Positions 23,370-32,124 of a DNA stretch of 64,000 bases are shown here, one piece after another. Below the pieces are notes generated by a model that was given only the letters and a program-made list of their open reading frames with translations, ran no database searches and had not been told where the DNA came from. Within the stretch, counting starts at the first letter, position 1. Each line of letters starts with the position of its first letter. Where the stretch lies: positions 104,859 to 168,858 of the forward strand of contig DUBO01000056.1 in the NCBI GenBank assembly GCA_012960245.1. The letters are read 5' to 3'. The DNA comes from Candidatus Binatota bacterium. GTDB taxonomy: Bacteria > Desulfobacterota > Binatia > UBA1149. Both the position numbers and the translations under genes were made by a program.

Positions 23370-23897
23370 CTAGCGCCGGGCCGTGTTCGGCGGCCGGTAA
23401 AGAACTACTTTCTTGTCATCTTCTGCAGCGACCAGAAGCGAAGAGATCGTCTCCTCGGTTACTGGGTGCCTCAGTCCGGGGGCCAGTTCGGCCAGGGGGA
23501 GCAGCACAAAACGCCGGGCGGTGAGCTCCCGGTGGGGGATCGTCAGCTTCCGCGTTTTCATCACCACGGCATCGAAGAGGAGTATATCGAGGTCGATCTC
23601 GCGCGACACGCTCTGGTTCTTAGTGGCCTTGGTTTTTGCTCCGCGCCTGCGGCCCACGGCGGTTTCGACGGCCAGCAGCTCCTTGAGCAGGTCCTTGGCT
23701 TCGAAGCCGGTTATGATCTCGACCACCGCGTTAAGAAACCAGTTGCGGGCACGGCCGTGGGGTTCGGTTTCGTACAGGGAGCTGCGGCCGGTGATCCTGG
23801 TGTCGGGCAGCTCGGCGATGGCAGACAGTGCCGCCGAAATGTGGTTTTCTCGGTCGCCGAGGTTGCTGCCGATGGCGATGTAGACGCGATGTTCCAT
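23370..23897 (-). CDS. folK: 2-amino-4-hydroxy-6-hydroxymethyldihydropteridine diphosphokinase
   Basis: 175 residues. [13 protein letters not shown] at the N-terminus, [10 protein letters not shown], the loop [10 protein letters not shown], and the catalytic motif [11 protein letters not shown] followed by [21 protein letters not shown] are all FolK hallmarks. It transfers pyrophosphate from ATP to the pterin in folate synthesis. ATG 23897 is placed just before the first strand. No other folate gene is adjacent. Confidence 0.95.
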   Translation of the reverse strand: MEHRVYIAIGSNLGDRENHISAALSAIAELPDTRITGRSSLYETEPHGRARNWFLNAVVEIITGFEAKDLLKELLAVETAVGRRRGAKTKATKNQSVSREIDLDILLFDAVVMKTRKLTIPHRELTARRFVLLPLAELAPGLRHPVTEETISSLLVAAEDDKKVVLYRPPNTARR

Positions 23898-24104
23898 TAA
23901 CGCACGCGGCTGTAGAGGGGTGAAACTCGCTGCGGTTCTACGGTGGCCTGTGACGGGCGGCCCATGATAACTCCGTGTTTACCAGCAGTTACAGCCAAGG
24001 GCAGGGTTTATCTTGAATCGGTACAGCCTGCAAATCGGCTGTTCGGGTGCCGGGCTGGTTATTCAGGGCTTTCCGGGGGGGCCGACCAACGTCCGCTCCT
24101 GTTC
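23898..24104. other. Intergenic region after dapB
   Basis: 207 bp between the dapB stop and the folK start. It contains one hairpin, ACAGCC/GGCTGT at 24023-24042, with no T tract on either side. No other feature is clear. It probably separates the dap/arg transcript from folK-fsa. Confidence 0.4.
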
Positions 24105-24920
24105 TCAAGCCGGCTCAAGGCCGCAGACCTGCCGCATTCCGTACAGGCCTGGCTGCCGTCCGGCTACCCATAGCGCTGCCCTGAGCGCGCCGCCAGCCAG
24201 GCAGTCACGCGACGCGGCCCTGTGCGTAAGTTCGAGTCTTTCGCCCGTTCCCACAAGCATGACGGTATGATCGCCGACCGCGTCGCCGCCGCGAAGTGCG
24301 ACCACGCCTATTTCGTTGTCCGGCCTTTCGCCGATCATGCCCTCCCTGGCCGTTGCCAGGGAGACCGGCAGCTCCAGCCCTCGGGCGGCGGCAGCGGTAG
24401 CGGCCAGCGACAGCGCAGTTCCGCTGGGGGCGTCCTTCTTGAGGCGGTGGTGCAGCTCCAGGACTTCGCAATCAAAACCGGCCCCGAGCGCTTTGACCGC
24501 TTGTTCGACAAGGCTGTCGAGCACCGTGATGCCCACGCTCATGTTCGATGCCATTACGGTGGCCGTGCGTGCGGCGAGCTCTTCAGCGCGCGCGCGCTGT
24601 TCCGAGTCGAGCCCGGTCGTGCCCACTACTACCGGCGCGCCGTTGCCGGCCGCGAACTCGAGCTGGGCCAGCGTAGCGGCGGGTGAACTGAAATCGACTA
24701 TCACTGCGCCCTTGGTCCACGAGGCCTTCAGGTCATCGCCGATGGTGACGCCGCTGGCCGCGACCCCGGCCGCGAGGCCAGCGTCCTGGCCCAGGGCCGG
24801 GTGGCCCGGTGCCTCCAGCGCGCCCGTAACCCGCAGTCCGTTCTCTTCGGCCAGCGCTATTATCCGTCGGCCCATACGTCCGCCGGCTCCGCACACCGTT
24901 ATGTTTACCAGCTTGCCCAT
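24105..24920 (-). CDS. dapB: 4-hydroxy-tetrahydrodipicolinate reductase
   Basis: 271 residues. NAD(P)-binding loop CGAGGRMGRRI, VDFSSPAAT, VVGTTGLD, and the catalytic block ELHHRLKKDAPSGTA with the active His and Lys. It reduces the DapA product toward tetrahydrodipicolinate for diaminopimelate and lysine. ATG 24920 lies 12 bases after the dapA stop, last in the lysA-dapF-dapA-dapB run. Confidence 0.96.
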   Translation of the reverse strand: MGKLVNITVCGAGGRMGRRIIALAEENGLRVTGALEAPGHPALGQDAGLAAGVAASGVTIGDDLKASWTKGAVIVDFSSPAATLAQLEFAAGNGAPVVVGTTGLDSEQRARAEELAARTATVMASNMSVGITVLDSLVEQAVKALGAGFDCEVLELHHRLKKDAPSGTALSLAATAAAARGLELPVSLATAREGMIGERPDNEIGVVALRGGDAVGDHTVMLVGTGERLELTHRAASRDCLAGGALRAALWVAGRQPGLYGMRQVCGLEPA

Positions 24921-24932
24921 TATCCTTTCACC

Positions 24933-25811
24933 TTATCCCTGCAGCAGGTCGTAGCCGCGCATGACGGCTTCGAGCGCCGAGCTGTTCTCGGCCGTCATGG
25001 GGGTAAGTGGCAGTCGCATCTCGGCCGAGCAACGGCCGGCAAGTTGCATGGCTGTCTTGACCGGTATGGGGTTGGTCTCCAGCGACATTGCCTGCATGAG
25101 CGGGAGAAGCTCGCGGTGTATGTTGCGCGCGTTCTCCATCTGTCCCGCGGCAGCCGCGTCCACCAGCGCCTTCATGCGCGCGGGCAGCAGGTTGGAAACC
25201 ACGGCTATGACCCCGCCGGCACCCAGGGCCATCAGCGGCAGGGTGAGCGAGTCGTCACCCGAGAGCACCGTCAGGTCGTCGCCGGCCAGCTGCATTGTTC
25301 GCATGGCCTGGTCCATGGACCCGGCGGCGTCCTTGAGCGCCACGATGCCAGGTATCGCGGCCAGCTCGGCCAAGGTCTCGGGCAGCAGGTTGACGCCCGT
25401 TCTGCCAGGGATGTTGTAGACCACCAGCGGCAGGTCGGCGGCCTCGGCCACCTCGCGGTAGTGAACCACGTGGCCGGCCTGGGTGGGCTTGTTGTAGTAA
25501 GGGGATATCAGCAGCGCGCCGTCGGCACCGGCGCTGCGAGCAAAACGCGTCAGCTTCACCGACTCGGCGGTGGAGTTGGAGCCGGTGCCGGCCAGCACTT
25601 TGAGCCGGCCGTCGGCGGCTTCGATGACGGCGCTGATCACGCGCTCGTGTTCGTCGTGGCTCATGGTGGCCGACTCGCCGGTGCTCCCGCAGGGGACGAC
25701 GCCATCGACGCCCGCCTCGGCCTGCAGGTCGACCAGCCGGGCGAGGGCCTCGGCGTTGATCTCGCCGTCGCTAAAGGGGGTTACCAGTGCTGTCCAGGTT
25801 CCTTCAAACAC
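24933..25811 (-). CDS. dapA: 4-hydroxy-tetrahydrodipicolinate synthase
   Basis: 292 residues. Motifs: GTWTALVTPF at the start, CGSTGESATMS (family usually GTTGE), YYNKPTQAGH, the Tyr in VYNIPGRTG, and the Schiff-base Lys in IVALKDAAGS. It condenses pyruvate with aspartate semialdehyde, the first step of the diaminopimelate branch. Start is GTG 25811 with AGGA upstream. The Thr-to-Ser change in the GTTGE loop keeps the hydroxyl needed for catalysis. Confidence 0.96.
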   Translation of the reverse strand: MFEGTWTALVTPFSDGEINAEALARLVDLQAEAGVDGVVPCGSTGESATMSHDEHERVISAVIEAADGRLKVLAGTGSNSTAESVKLTRFARSAGADGALLISPYYNKPTQAGHVVHYREVAEAADLPLVVYNIPGRTGVNLLPETLAELAAIPGIVALKDAAGSMDQAMRTMQLAGDDLTVLSGDDSLTLPLMALGAGGVIAVVSNLLPARMKALVDAAAAGQMENARNIHRELLPLMQAMSLETNPIPVKTAMQLAGRCSAEMRLPLTPMTAENSSALEAVMRGYDLLQG

Positions 25812-25835
25812 GCTCGTTGTTCCTATTGCTCTGAT

Positions 25836-26678
25836 TCATCCAGGCACGCTCACCGTGCCACGAAAACTCTCTTCGACGGGGCCTGTCATGAACACCCGGC
25901 CATCCCCGCGCAGTTCTATGTACAGTTGTCCGCCATTAAGCACCACCGTGGCGGTACTGTCGCATCGACCGGTGCGGTGGGCGGCCACCACCACGGCGCA
26001 GGCCCCGGTGCCGCAGGCCTCGGTTTCGCCCGAGCCGCGCTCCCACACCCGCATGGTGAGCTGCCCGCGGTTGTCTACGCGCACAAACTCGGTGTTGACG
26101 CCCGAGGGAAAGAACTCGTGCTTGTCGAAGGCCGGGCCTATGCGTTCGAGGTCAAGGCCTTCGGGATCTTCGTCGAAGGTCACGCAGTGGGGGTTGCCCA
26201 TCGACACGCAGCTGACCGTCCAGCTTCGCCCGTCTACCAGCAGCGGCACATCGAACTGCTCGCCATCAGCGTTGACCGGCACCTGCCTTCCCTCGAGAAC
26301 GGGCGGCCCCATGTCCACGGTCACCGATTCGACCTTGCCGTCGGTCACGTGCAACTCGAGAGCCTTGTTGCCGCAGTCGGTCTCGACCAGCAGGCTGTTG
26401 GACGTTCCCGCCAGCCCGCGTTCGTAGACGAACTTGGCCAGCCCCCTGATGCCGTTGCCGCACATGGCACCGCGACTGCCGTCGGCGTTGTACATTTCCA
26501 TGCGGAAGTCAGCCTTCTCCGACGGGCAGACCAGGATCAGCCCGTCGGCACCGAGTCCTCCCCTGCGCTGTGACAGGCGGCGGCTGAGCTCGTCGGGGTT
26601 TTCGAGCGGAGCCCGGGTGCAGTCGACGAACAGGTAGTCGTTGTGACAACCGTGGATCTTGGCGAGCTCGAGTTGCAT
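25836..26678 (-). CDS. dapF: Diaminopimelate epimerase
   Basis: 280 residues. Both catalytic cysteines are in place: MCGNGIRGLAKFVYE (first half) and EACGTGACAVVVAA (second half), with the pseudo-symmetric GNPHCVTF and ERGSGET segments. It interconverts LL- and meso-diaminopimelate for peptidoglycan and lysine. ATG 26678 follows the lysA stop by 13 bases. Its presence implies that LL-diaminopimelate is an intermediate here, so the dehydrogenase shortcut is not the route. Confidence 0.96.
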   Translation of the reverse strand: MQLELAKIHGCHNDYLFVDCTRAPLENPDELSRRLSQRRGGLGADGLILVCPSEKADFRMEMYNADGSRGAMCGNGIRGLAKFVYERGLAGTSNSLLVETDCGNKALELHVTDGKVESVTVDMGPPVLEGRQVPVNADGEQFDVPLLVDGRSWTVSCVSMGNPHCVTFDEDPEGLDLERIGPAFDKHEFFPSGVNTEFVRVDNRGQLTMRVWERGSGETEACGTGACAVVVAAHRTGRCDSTATVVLNGGQLYIELRGDGRVFMTGPVEESFRGTVSVPG

Positions 26679-26691
26679 GGGCCTCAGTGAG

Positions 26692-27951
26692 CTATTCTCC
26701 CGACAGGTGGCCCGGGATGGCCTCGCCCGCGAACAGCGACTCCACGGTTTCTCTTTCGCGCACCAGGTCCCACTTGTCGCCGTTGACCAGTACCTCGGCC
26801 GGCCGAGGCCGGGTGTTGTAGTTTGAAGCCATCACGAAACCGTATGCACCGGCGCTCATGATGGCCAGCAGTCCGCCTGCTTGGACGTTGGCCACCAGCC
26901 TTTCCTTCGCAAAAAAGTCGCCGCTCTCGCATATGGGACCGACCACGTCGGCGGTGATCGTGCCGTCGCAGTCCTCGACCGCCTCCACGTCGTGGTGCGC
27001 CGAGTACAGCGAGGGCCGGGCAAGGTCGTTCATGCCCGCATCTACTACGACGAAGTTCTTCTCCTGGTTGCCCTTGTGAAACAGCACGGTGGTGAGCAAT
27101 ACACCGGCGTTGGCAGCTATGGAGCGACCCGGTTCCACCACGATGGTGAGCCCGCGGCCCTTGAAGACGCGCAGCAGGGTGGCCGCCCACTCGTCGGGGC
27201 TCGGCGGTGACTCGTCCTGGTAGGTCACGCCCAGGCCGCCGCCCATGTCGACGTAGCCTATCGGTATTCCCGCACTGTCCAGGCGGTCGAGCAGGGAGGC
27301 TATGCGCGTGGCGGCTTCTTCTATCGGCGAGCTGCTCACCAGTTGCGAGCCCACGTGGCAGTCGACGCCCAGCACCTCTATTCCCTCCAGTTCGGCAGCC
27401 CGGTGGTAGTGCTCCACGCATTGGTCTGCGGCTACGCCAAACTTGCTGTCGGCCAAGCCGGTGGCGATGTAGGGATGGGTCTGGGGGTCGACGTCGGGGT
27501 TGACGCGCAGGGACACCGGGGCCGTGGTTCTCATTTCAAGGGCGAGCTGGCTTATCAGCTCGAGCTCGGCCAGCGACTCGACGTTGAACATCAGGATGCC
27601 GGCATCCAGGGCGGCGCGGATCTCCCAGGCCTGCTTGCCTACTCCGGAGAACACCACGCGGGATGCCTCGCCGCCGGCGGCCAGCACGCGGGCCAGCTCG
27701 CCACCCGAAACGACGTCAAAACCGGCACCCTCGTTGGCCAGCGATCGCAGTACCGCGAGGTTGGAGTTGGCCTTTACCGAGTAGCAGACGAGGTGGGGGT
27801 GGTCGCCGAAGCCTTTGCGCCAGGCGCCCAGCTGGGTTCGGAGCGCGGCCAGGCTGTACACGTAACAGGGCGTGCCTACCGCCCGGGCCAGCTCGGACAG
27901 GGCTACGTCTTCGGCGTAGAGGCTGCCGTTCCTGCGGTTGAAAAAATCCAT
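26692..27951 (-). CDS. lysA: Diaminopimelate decarboxylase
   Basis: 419 residues, PLP-dependent fold-type III. The PLP Lys lies in CYSVKANSNLAVLR. GFDVVSGGEL, HVGSQL, the glycine-rich phosphate loop DMGGGLGV, EPGRSIAANAG, and CESGDFFAKER with the Cys from the partner subunit are present. It removes CO2 from meso-diaminopimelate to give lysine. About 77 bp separate it from fabD upstream, so it may have its own promoter in addition to read-through. Confidence 0.96.
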   Translation of the reverse strand: MDFFNRRNGSLYAEDVALSELARAVGTPCYVYSLAALRTQLGAWRKGFGDHPHLVCYSVKANSNLAVLRSLANEGAGFDVVSGGELARVLAAGGEASRVVFSGVGKQAWEIRAALDAGILMFNVESLAELELISQLALEMRTTAPVSLRVNPDVDPQTHPYIATGLADSKFGVAADQCVEHYHRAAELEGIEVLGVDCHVGSQLVSSSPIEEAATRIASLLDRLDSAGIPIGYVDMGGGLGVTYQDESPPSPDEWAATLLRVFKGRGLTIVVEPGRSIAANAGVLLTTVLFHKGNQEKNFVVVDAGMNDLARPSLYSAHHDVEAVEDCDGTITADVVGPICESGDFFAKERLVANVQAGGLLAIMSAGAYGFVMASNYNTRPRPAEVLVNGDKWDLVRERETVESLFAGEAIPGHLSGE

Positions 27952-28028
27952 CTCAAGGCACTGGCCGGGGGGGGCGACCGCGCGAACTATAGTCGCGGCT
28001 ATTCGGGAAGGCCAGTCAGTCGCTGCTT

Positions 28029-28973
28029 TCAGTCGGAGAGCAGCTCGCGTGCGATTTTCAGCGTGCTCACCGACAGCACCTTTACGCCTATGCTGCGAAA
28101 GAAGCCGCGCAACGGGCGGCCAGGGCCGATTTCTATCACGCGCTCGGCGCCAGCGGCGAGTAGCGGCATGTTTTCGTTCCAGAGTACGGTCGAGCAGACC
28201 TGCATGGCCAGGCCGTCTACGATCCTGGCCGCGACCGCCTCGTAGAAGCCCCCGCTGTGATTGCTCGTCACGCTGCTCGCGTGTGCGGGTTGCCAGCGGT
28301 CAGCCGAATCTTCGAGCAGTGGGCGCAGGCTGTCGGCCACCGGGGCCATCAGCCGGGAATGAAACGGCGCCGATACCCTCAGTTCAACCAGCCTGGCGCC
28401 CGACAGGGCAGGGTGCGCGGCTATCCTTTCGCCAGCCTCGGCCACCGCGCTGGTCTCTCCGGCGATGACCGCCTGCTGCGTTGAGTTTACGTTGGCGATG
28501 TCAACGCCGAGCTCGGTCACGAGCTCGAGCAGTGCCTGTTGGTCGAGCCCGCGCGCGGTGACGGCCAGCATGGCGCCGGTAACAGTTGTCCCGCCGTCCG
28601 CGGCAAGGCAGTCCTGCATCAGCCGGCCTCGTTGCCGGCACAGGCGCAGGGCCTCGGCGGTGGGCAGTACACCGGCGGCCACGAGCGCCGCGTACTCGCC
28701 CAGGCTGTGGCCTCCCCAGCAGCTGTCGGCCAGGTCGAAGTGCGCGCGCAGTGACTCCAGCATCGCCAACTCGACGGTGAGTATGGCTGGCTGCTGAAAC
28801 TCGGTCTGCTGCAGCCGCGGGTCTTCTTCAAAACAAAGAGCCCGCATGTCGAGGTCGAGCGTGTCAGACGCGAGTTCGAAGACCCGTCGGGCCTGCTCAA
28901 ACTCGTCGTGGAAGTCTCGGCCCATGCCGGTTTTCTGGCAACCCTGGCCCGGGAAAACCACGCTCGTGGTCAT
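28029..28973 (-). CDS. fabD: Malonyl-CoA:ACP transacylase
   Basis: 314 residues. VVFPGQGCQKTGMG at the N-terminus, QQPAILTVELAML, the nucleophile in WGGHSLGEYAALVAAG, SAPFHSRLMAP with the catalytic His, and IEIGPGRPL near the end. It loads malonyl groups onto acyl carrier protein for fatty acid synthesis. ATG 28973 forms an ATGA overlap with the stop of the lipoprotein gene, so I prefer it over GTG 28985. No other fab gene is near, which is an unusual place for fabD within an arginine-lysine block. It could instead serve a polyketide-type system elsewhere. Confidence 0.9.
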   Translation of the reverse strand: MTTSVVFPGQGCQKTGMGRDFHDEFEQARRVFELASDTLDLDMRALCFEEDPRLQQTEFQQPAILTVELAMLESLRAHFDLADSCWGGHSLGEYAALVAAGVLPTAEALRLCRQRGRLMQDCLAADGGTTVTGAMLAVTARGLDQQALLELVTELGVDIANVNSTQQAVIAGETSAVAEAGERIAAHPALSGARLVELRVSAPFHSRLMAPVADSLRPLLEDSADRWQPAHASSVTSNHSGGFYEAVAARIVDGLAMQVCSTVLWNENMPLLAAGAERVIEIGPGRPLRGFFRSIGVKVLSVSTLKIARELLSD

Positions 28974-29413
28974 CTGTTGAGACACTTGAGCGGCGATCCC
29001 CTCTGCCCGTCTTCGAGAAACGGCGTCACTCTGAAATCGGGGATACCCGGCGGGGCGGTCGTGTCGGTGTGCGACCAGCTGCTACGCGGGCGGATCCGCT
29101 TGGCGTCGGTGACCGCCAGCGTGGCTATGACTTCCCATTCGCCGTTGGCCGACAGCCGCTCGATCTCAAAACCGGCGAGGTCGTCGAGCCTCTTTCCGTC
29201 CACGCTTGTTCCTGGTCGTTTCCAGCTCAGGGTAACGCTGCCGTCGCCGTTGCGGGTGGCCAGGGCCTGGCCGGTCATCAGCGGGGCTGTGTTTTCCGGG
29301 GGCCGCGGCGGGGTGCGCACCCCGCAGGCGCCAAGCAGCAGCACGGCCGACAAAAGCAGGGCCGACAAAAGTTCAGCCCGGCTCAGCATCGCTGGCAGCG
29401 AGTTGTTTTTCAA
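28970..29413 (-). CDS. LptM-like lipoprotein with fibronectin III-like domain
   Basis: 147 residues. A signal of lipoprotein type (ELLSALLLSAVLLLGAC) ends in the lipobox L-G-A-C, and the mature protein begins CGVRTPPRPPE, close to the CGxxGPxxxP signature of LptM/YifL. The rest (VTLSWKRP, AGFEIERL, WSHTDTT) looks like one fibronectin III-type sandwich. In enterobacteria LptM assists assembly of the LPS translocon; whether this longer form does so is inference. Its start overlaps argH by four bases (ATGA) and its stop overlaps fabD by four. The site next to argH and lysA is typical of LptM genes. Confidence 0.8.
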   Translation of the reverse strand: MKNNSLPAMLSRAELLSALLLSAVLLLGACGVRTPPRPPENTAPLMTGQALATRNGDGSVTLSWKRPGTSVDGKRLDDLAGFEIERLSANGEWEVIATLAVTDAKRIRPRSSWSHTDTTAPPGIPDFRVTPFLEDGQRGSPLKCLNR

Positions 29414-30873
29414 CGGTCCAGCGCGCGCAGCCGCTTGGCCACGTTGCTGCCGGCGGTACCCGGCCCGGCCTTACGGCGCGCCACGGACTTGTCCGGGTCG
29501 AACACGTCGGTGATGTCGTCGGCTATGACACTGGAGTAGGCCTTGAGCTCATCGCTGGACAGCGAGGCCAGGTCTACGCCGCGCTCGAGACAGTCGGCCA
29601 CTACTCGTCCGGTGACCTCGTGGGCCTCGCGGAAGGGGAGCCCGCGGGCCACCAGGTACTCCGCAAGGTCGGTGGCCAGCAGCATGCCGTCGGAGGCCGC
29701 CTCCCGCATGGCGTTGGTGTCAAAGGCGAGTGACCGCAGCAGCGCGGTCATGATGCGCAGCGACCGCTCGGCGGTATCGGCGCTGTCGAACAGCGCTTCC
29801 TTGTCTTCCTGCAAGTCGCTGTTGTAGGCCAGCGGTAATCCCTTGACCACGGTCAACAAGGCCACGAGGTTGCCGTAGATACGTCCCGATTTGCCCCTGA
29901 CCAGTTCGGCTATGTCGGGGTTCTTTTTCTGCGGCATCATTGAGCTGCCGGTCGAAAAAGAATCGTGCAGGCCCACGAAGCCGAACTCGCTCGAAGCCCA
30001 AAGCGTGATCTCGGTGGCCAGGCGCCCCAGGTGGCTGAACATTATGGCGGTGGCCGAGAGAAACTCGATGATGAAATCCCTGTCCGATACCGCGTCGATG
30101 CTGTTGGTCGCAACCCGTCCGAATCCCAGCTCGGCGGCGACCAGTTTCGGGTTGAGCGGCAGCGTGCTGCCCGCGAGCGCGCCGGCTCCAAGCGGCAGCA
30201 CGTCGACCCGCGCCAGGCAGTCGGCCAGTCGTGCAGAGTCGCGCTCAAGCATGTCGTGGTAAGCCAGCAGGTGGTGTCCGAGCAGCACCGGTTGCGCCCT
30301 TTGCAGGTGGGTGTAGCCGGGCATGATGGCGCCCTCGTTGTCCTTGGCCACCTGCCGCAGGCCAGCCTGCAGTCCGGCGATGGCGTCGCTGAGCCCGGCG
30401 ATGGCGTCCTTGACGAACAGCCTGACGTCGGTAATGACCTGGTCGTTGCGGCTGCGCCCGGCGTGCAGGCGCGCGCCCACGGAGCCGATCTTTTCGACCA
30501 GCCGCCGCTCTATGGCCATGTGGATGTCTTCGTCGGCCACCGAGGGGACGAAGCTGCCCTCGTCGAGTTCGCCGCCGATCTGCTTGAGCGCTCGAACGAT
30601 CCGTGTCGAATCGGCGATGCTGATTATTTTCTGCGCGGCCAGCATGCGCGCGTGGGCCGTGCTGACGCGTATGTCGTAGGGGTACAGCCGGATGTCGAAA
30701 CCAATAGAGGCGGTAAACGCCTGCGCGTCCGGGTCGGTGGACTCACCGAAGCGGCCACCCCAGCTCTTGCTGCCCGCCGGAGCGGTTTTTTGCCGGGCTG
30801 GTTTCTTAGCGGCAGCTTTCTTCCGAGCTGGTTTCTTCTGCGCTTTGGGTGTTGTTGTTTTTCGAGTCGTCAT
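29410..30873 (-). CDS. argH: Argininosuccinate lyase with Lys/Ala-rich N-terminal extension
   Basis: 487 residues against about 455-465 in most bacteria. The core begins at SWGGRFGES (residue about 37). It has RSRNDQV, TVGYTHLQ-type (here GYTHLQRAQP), and the signature GSSMMPQKKNPD with the catalytic Ser loop. It splits argininosuccinate to arginine and fumarate. The first 36 residues (MTTRKTTTPKAQKKPARKKA onward) are almost all Lys, Ala, Pro, Thr and Arg, like bacterial histone H1-type tails. No later start codon exists before the core, so the tail must be translated unless an unusual start is used. Confidence 0.95.
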   Translation of the reverse strand: MTTRKTTTPKAQKKPARKKAAAKKPARQKTAPAGSKSWGGRFGESTDPDAQAFTASIGFDIRLYPYDIRVSTAHARMLAAQKIISIADSTRIVRALKQIGGELDEGSFVPSVADEDIHMAIERRLVEKIGSVGARLHAGRSRNDQVITDVRLFVKDAIAGLSDAIAGLQAGLRQVAKDNEGAIMPGYTHLQRAQPVLLGHHLLAYHDMLERDSARLADCLARVDVLPLGAGALAGSTLPLNPKLVAAELGFGRVATNSIDAVSDRDFIIEFLSATAIMFSHLGRLATEITLWASSEFGFVGLHDSFSTGSSMMPQKKNPDIAELVRGKSGRIYGNLVALLTVVKGLPLAYNSDLQEDKEALFDSADTAERSLRIMTALLRSLAFDTNAMREAASDGMLLATDLAEYLVARGLPFREAHEVTGRVVADCLERGVDLASLSSDELKAYSSVIADDITDVFDPDKSVARRKAGPGTAGSNVAKRLRALDR

Positions 30874-30909
30874 GCTTGTTACGTTGTCATGTATTGAGCG
30901 CTGCTCTCT

Positions 30910-32124
30910 TCAGCCTGGCTTCGATTGTGCCAGCTTCTGCCTGATCTTCAGCCTCAGTGCGTTCAGTCGGATGAAGCCGCCCGCGTCGGCCTGCGAGTAG
31001 ACGTCGTCCTCTTCAAAGGTAGCCAGTGAGGGGTCATAAAGAGAATAGTCCGAGCGCCGTCCCACGACCTGGGCCGATCCCTTGTACAGCTTCATTCTCA
31101 CCGTGCCGTTCATCTGGGCCTGGGACTGGTCGATGGCGGCCTGCAGCATCTCGCGCTCGGGCGCGAACCAGTAGCCGTAGTACACCATCTCGGCGTAGCG
31201 CGGGATGAGCGAATCTCTCAGGTGCATGACCTCGCGGTCCATCACCAGGGATTCCAGCGCCCGGTGCGCCGTCGTGAGCAGGGTTCCACCCGGGGTCTCG
31301 TACACCCCTCGTGATTTCATGCCCACGTAACGGTTCTCGACGATGTCGGCCCGGCCCACCCCGTTGCGTCCCGCCACCGTGTTGGCTTCGCTCAGCAGTT
31401 CAAAGGGGGACAGGCGCTTGCCGTCGATGGCCACCGGGTTTCCCTGCTCGTAGTCGATCTCCACGTACTCGGCCTTGTCGGGGGCCTGCTCGGGAGACAC
31501 CGTGGTCAGGAACATGGCGTCGTCGGGCTCCGACCACGGATCCTCGAGGTCGTGGCCCTCGTAGCTCACGTGCAGGACGTTGCGATCCATGCTGTAGCTT
31601 TTTTCTTTTGTACCCGGCACCTCGATGCCGTGCTTGTCGGCAAAGGCAAAAAGCTTTGTTCTCGAGTTGAGGTCCCAGGTTCGCCAGGGCGCCACCACCG
31701 CGAGCTGGGGCGCGAGCGCGGCGAAGGTGAGCTCAAACCTGACCTGGTCGTTGCCCTTGCCCGTGGCACCGTGCGACACGGCGTCAGAGCCGGTCTCTTC
31801 GGCTATCTCGACCTGTCGCCTGGCTATGATCGGCCGCGCTATGGAGGTGCCCAGCAGGTAGGTCCCCTCGTAAACCGCACCGGCCCTGAGCATGGGGAAT
31901 ACAAAATCGCCCACGAACTCCTCGCGCAGGTCTTCCACGTAGACCTCGCAGGCACCGGTGGCCATGGCTTTCTCGCGCAGGCCGGTGAGCTCCTTGCCCT
32001 GGCCCACGTCGGCGGCGTAGGCTACCACCTCGCAGTCGTAGGTCTCCACGAGCCACTTGAGGATGACCGATGTGTCGAGCCCGCCGCTGTAGGCCAGTAC
32101 GATTTTTTTGATGGACTCGTTCAG
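30910..32124 (-). CDS. argG: Argininosuccinate synthase, apparent CTG start
   Basis: 404 residues. The PP-loop AYSGGLDTS lies 10 residues from the proposed start. [27 protein letters not shown], and EKSYSMDRN follow. It joins citrulline and aspartate using ATP. In frame there is no ATG, GTG or TTG between the argF-overlapping region and the PP-loop. The first plausible codon is CTG at 32124-32122, overlapping the argF stop as CTGA and preceded by GGAGG at seven bases. The next ATG is inside the enzyme. Upstream extension of the frame is only the shadow of argF. Confidence 0.93.
   Translation of the reverse strand: MNESIKKIVLAYSGGLDTSVILKWLVETYDCEVVAYAADVGQGKELTGLREKAMATGACEVYVEDLREEFVGDFVFPMLRAGAVYEGTYLLGTSIARPIIARRQVEIAEETGSDAVSHGATGKGNDQVRFELTFAALAPQLAVVAPWRTWDLNSRTKLFAFADKHGIEVPGTKEKSYSMDRNVLHVSYEGHDLEDPWSEPDDAMFLTTVSPEQAPDKAEYVEIDYEQGNPVAIDGKRLSPFELLSEANTVAGRNGVGRADIVENRYVGMKSRGVYETPGGTLLTTAHRALESLVMDREVMHLRDSLIPRYAEMVYYGYWFAPEREMLQAAIDQSQAQMNGTVRMKLYKGSAQVVGRRSDYSLYDPSLATFEEDDVYSQADAGGFIRLNALRLKIRQKLAQSKPG

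Noticed and set aside
24023-24042. Hairpin after dapB as an intrinsic terminator
   Set aside because: Six-base stem without a T tract on either strand. Not enough to call a terminator.
27952-28028. Lysine riboswitch before lysA
   Set aside because: 77 bp is too short for the L-box and no conserved core is visible.
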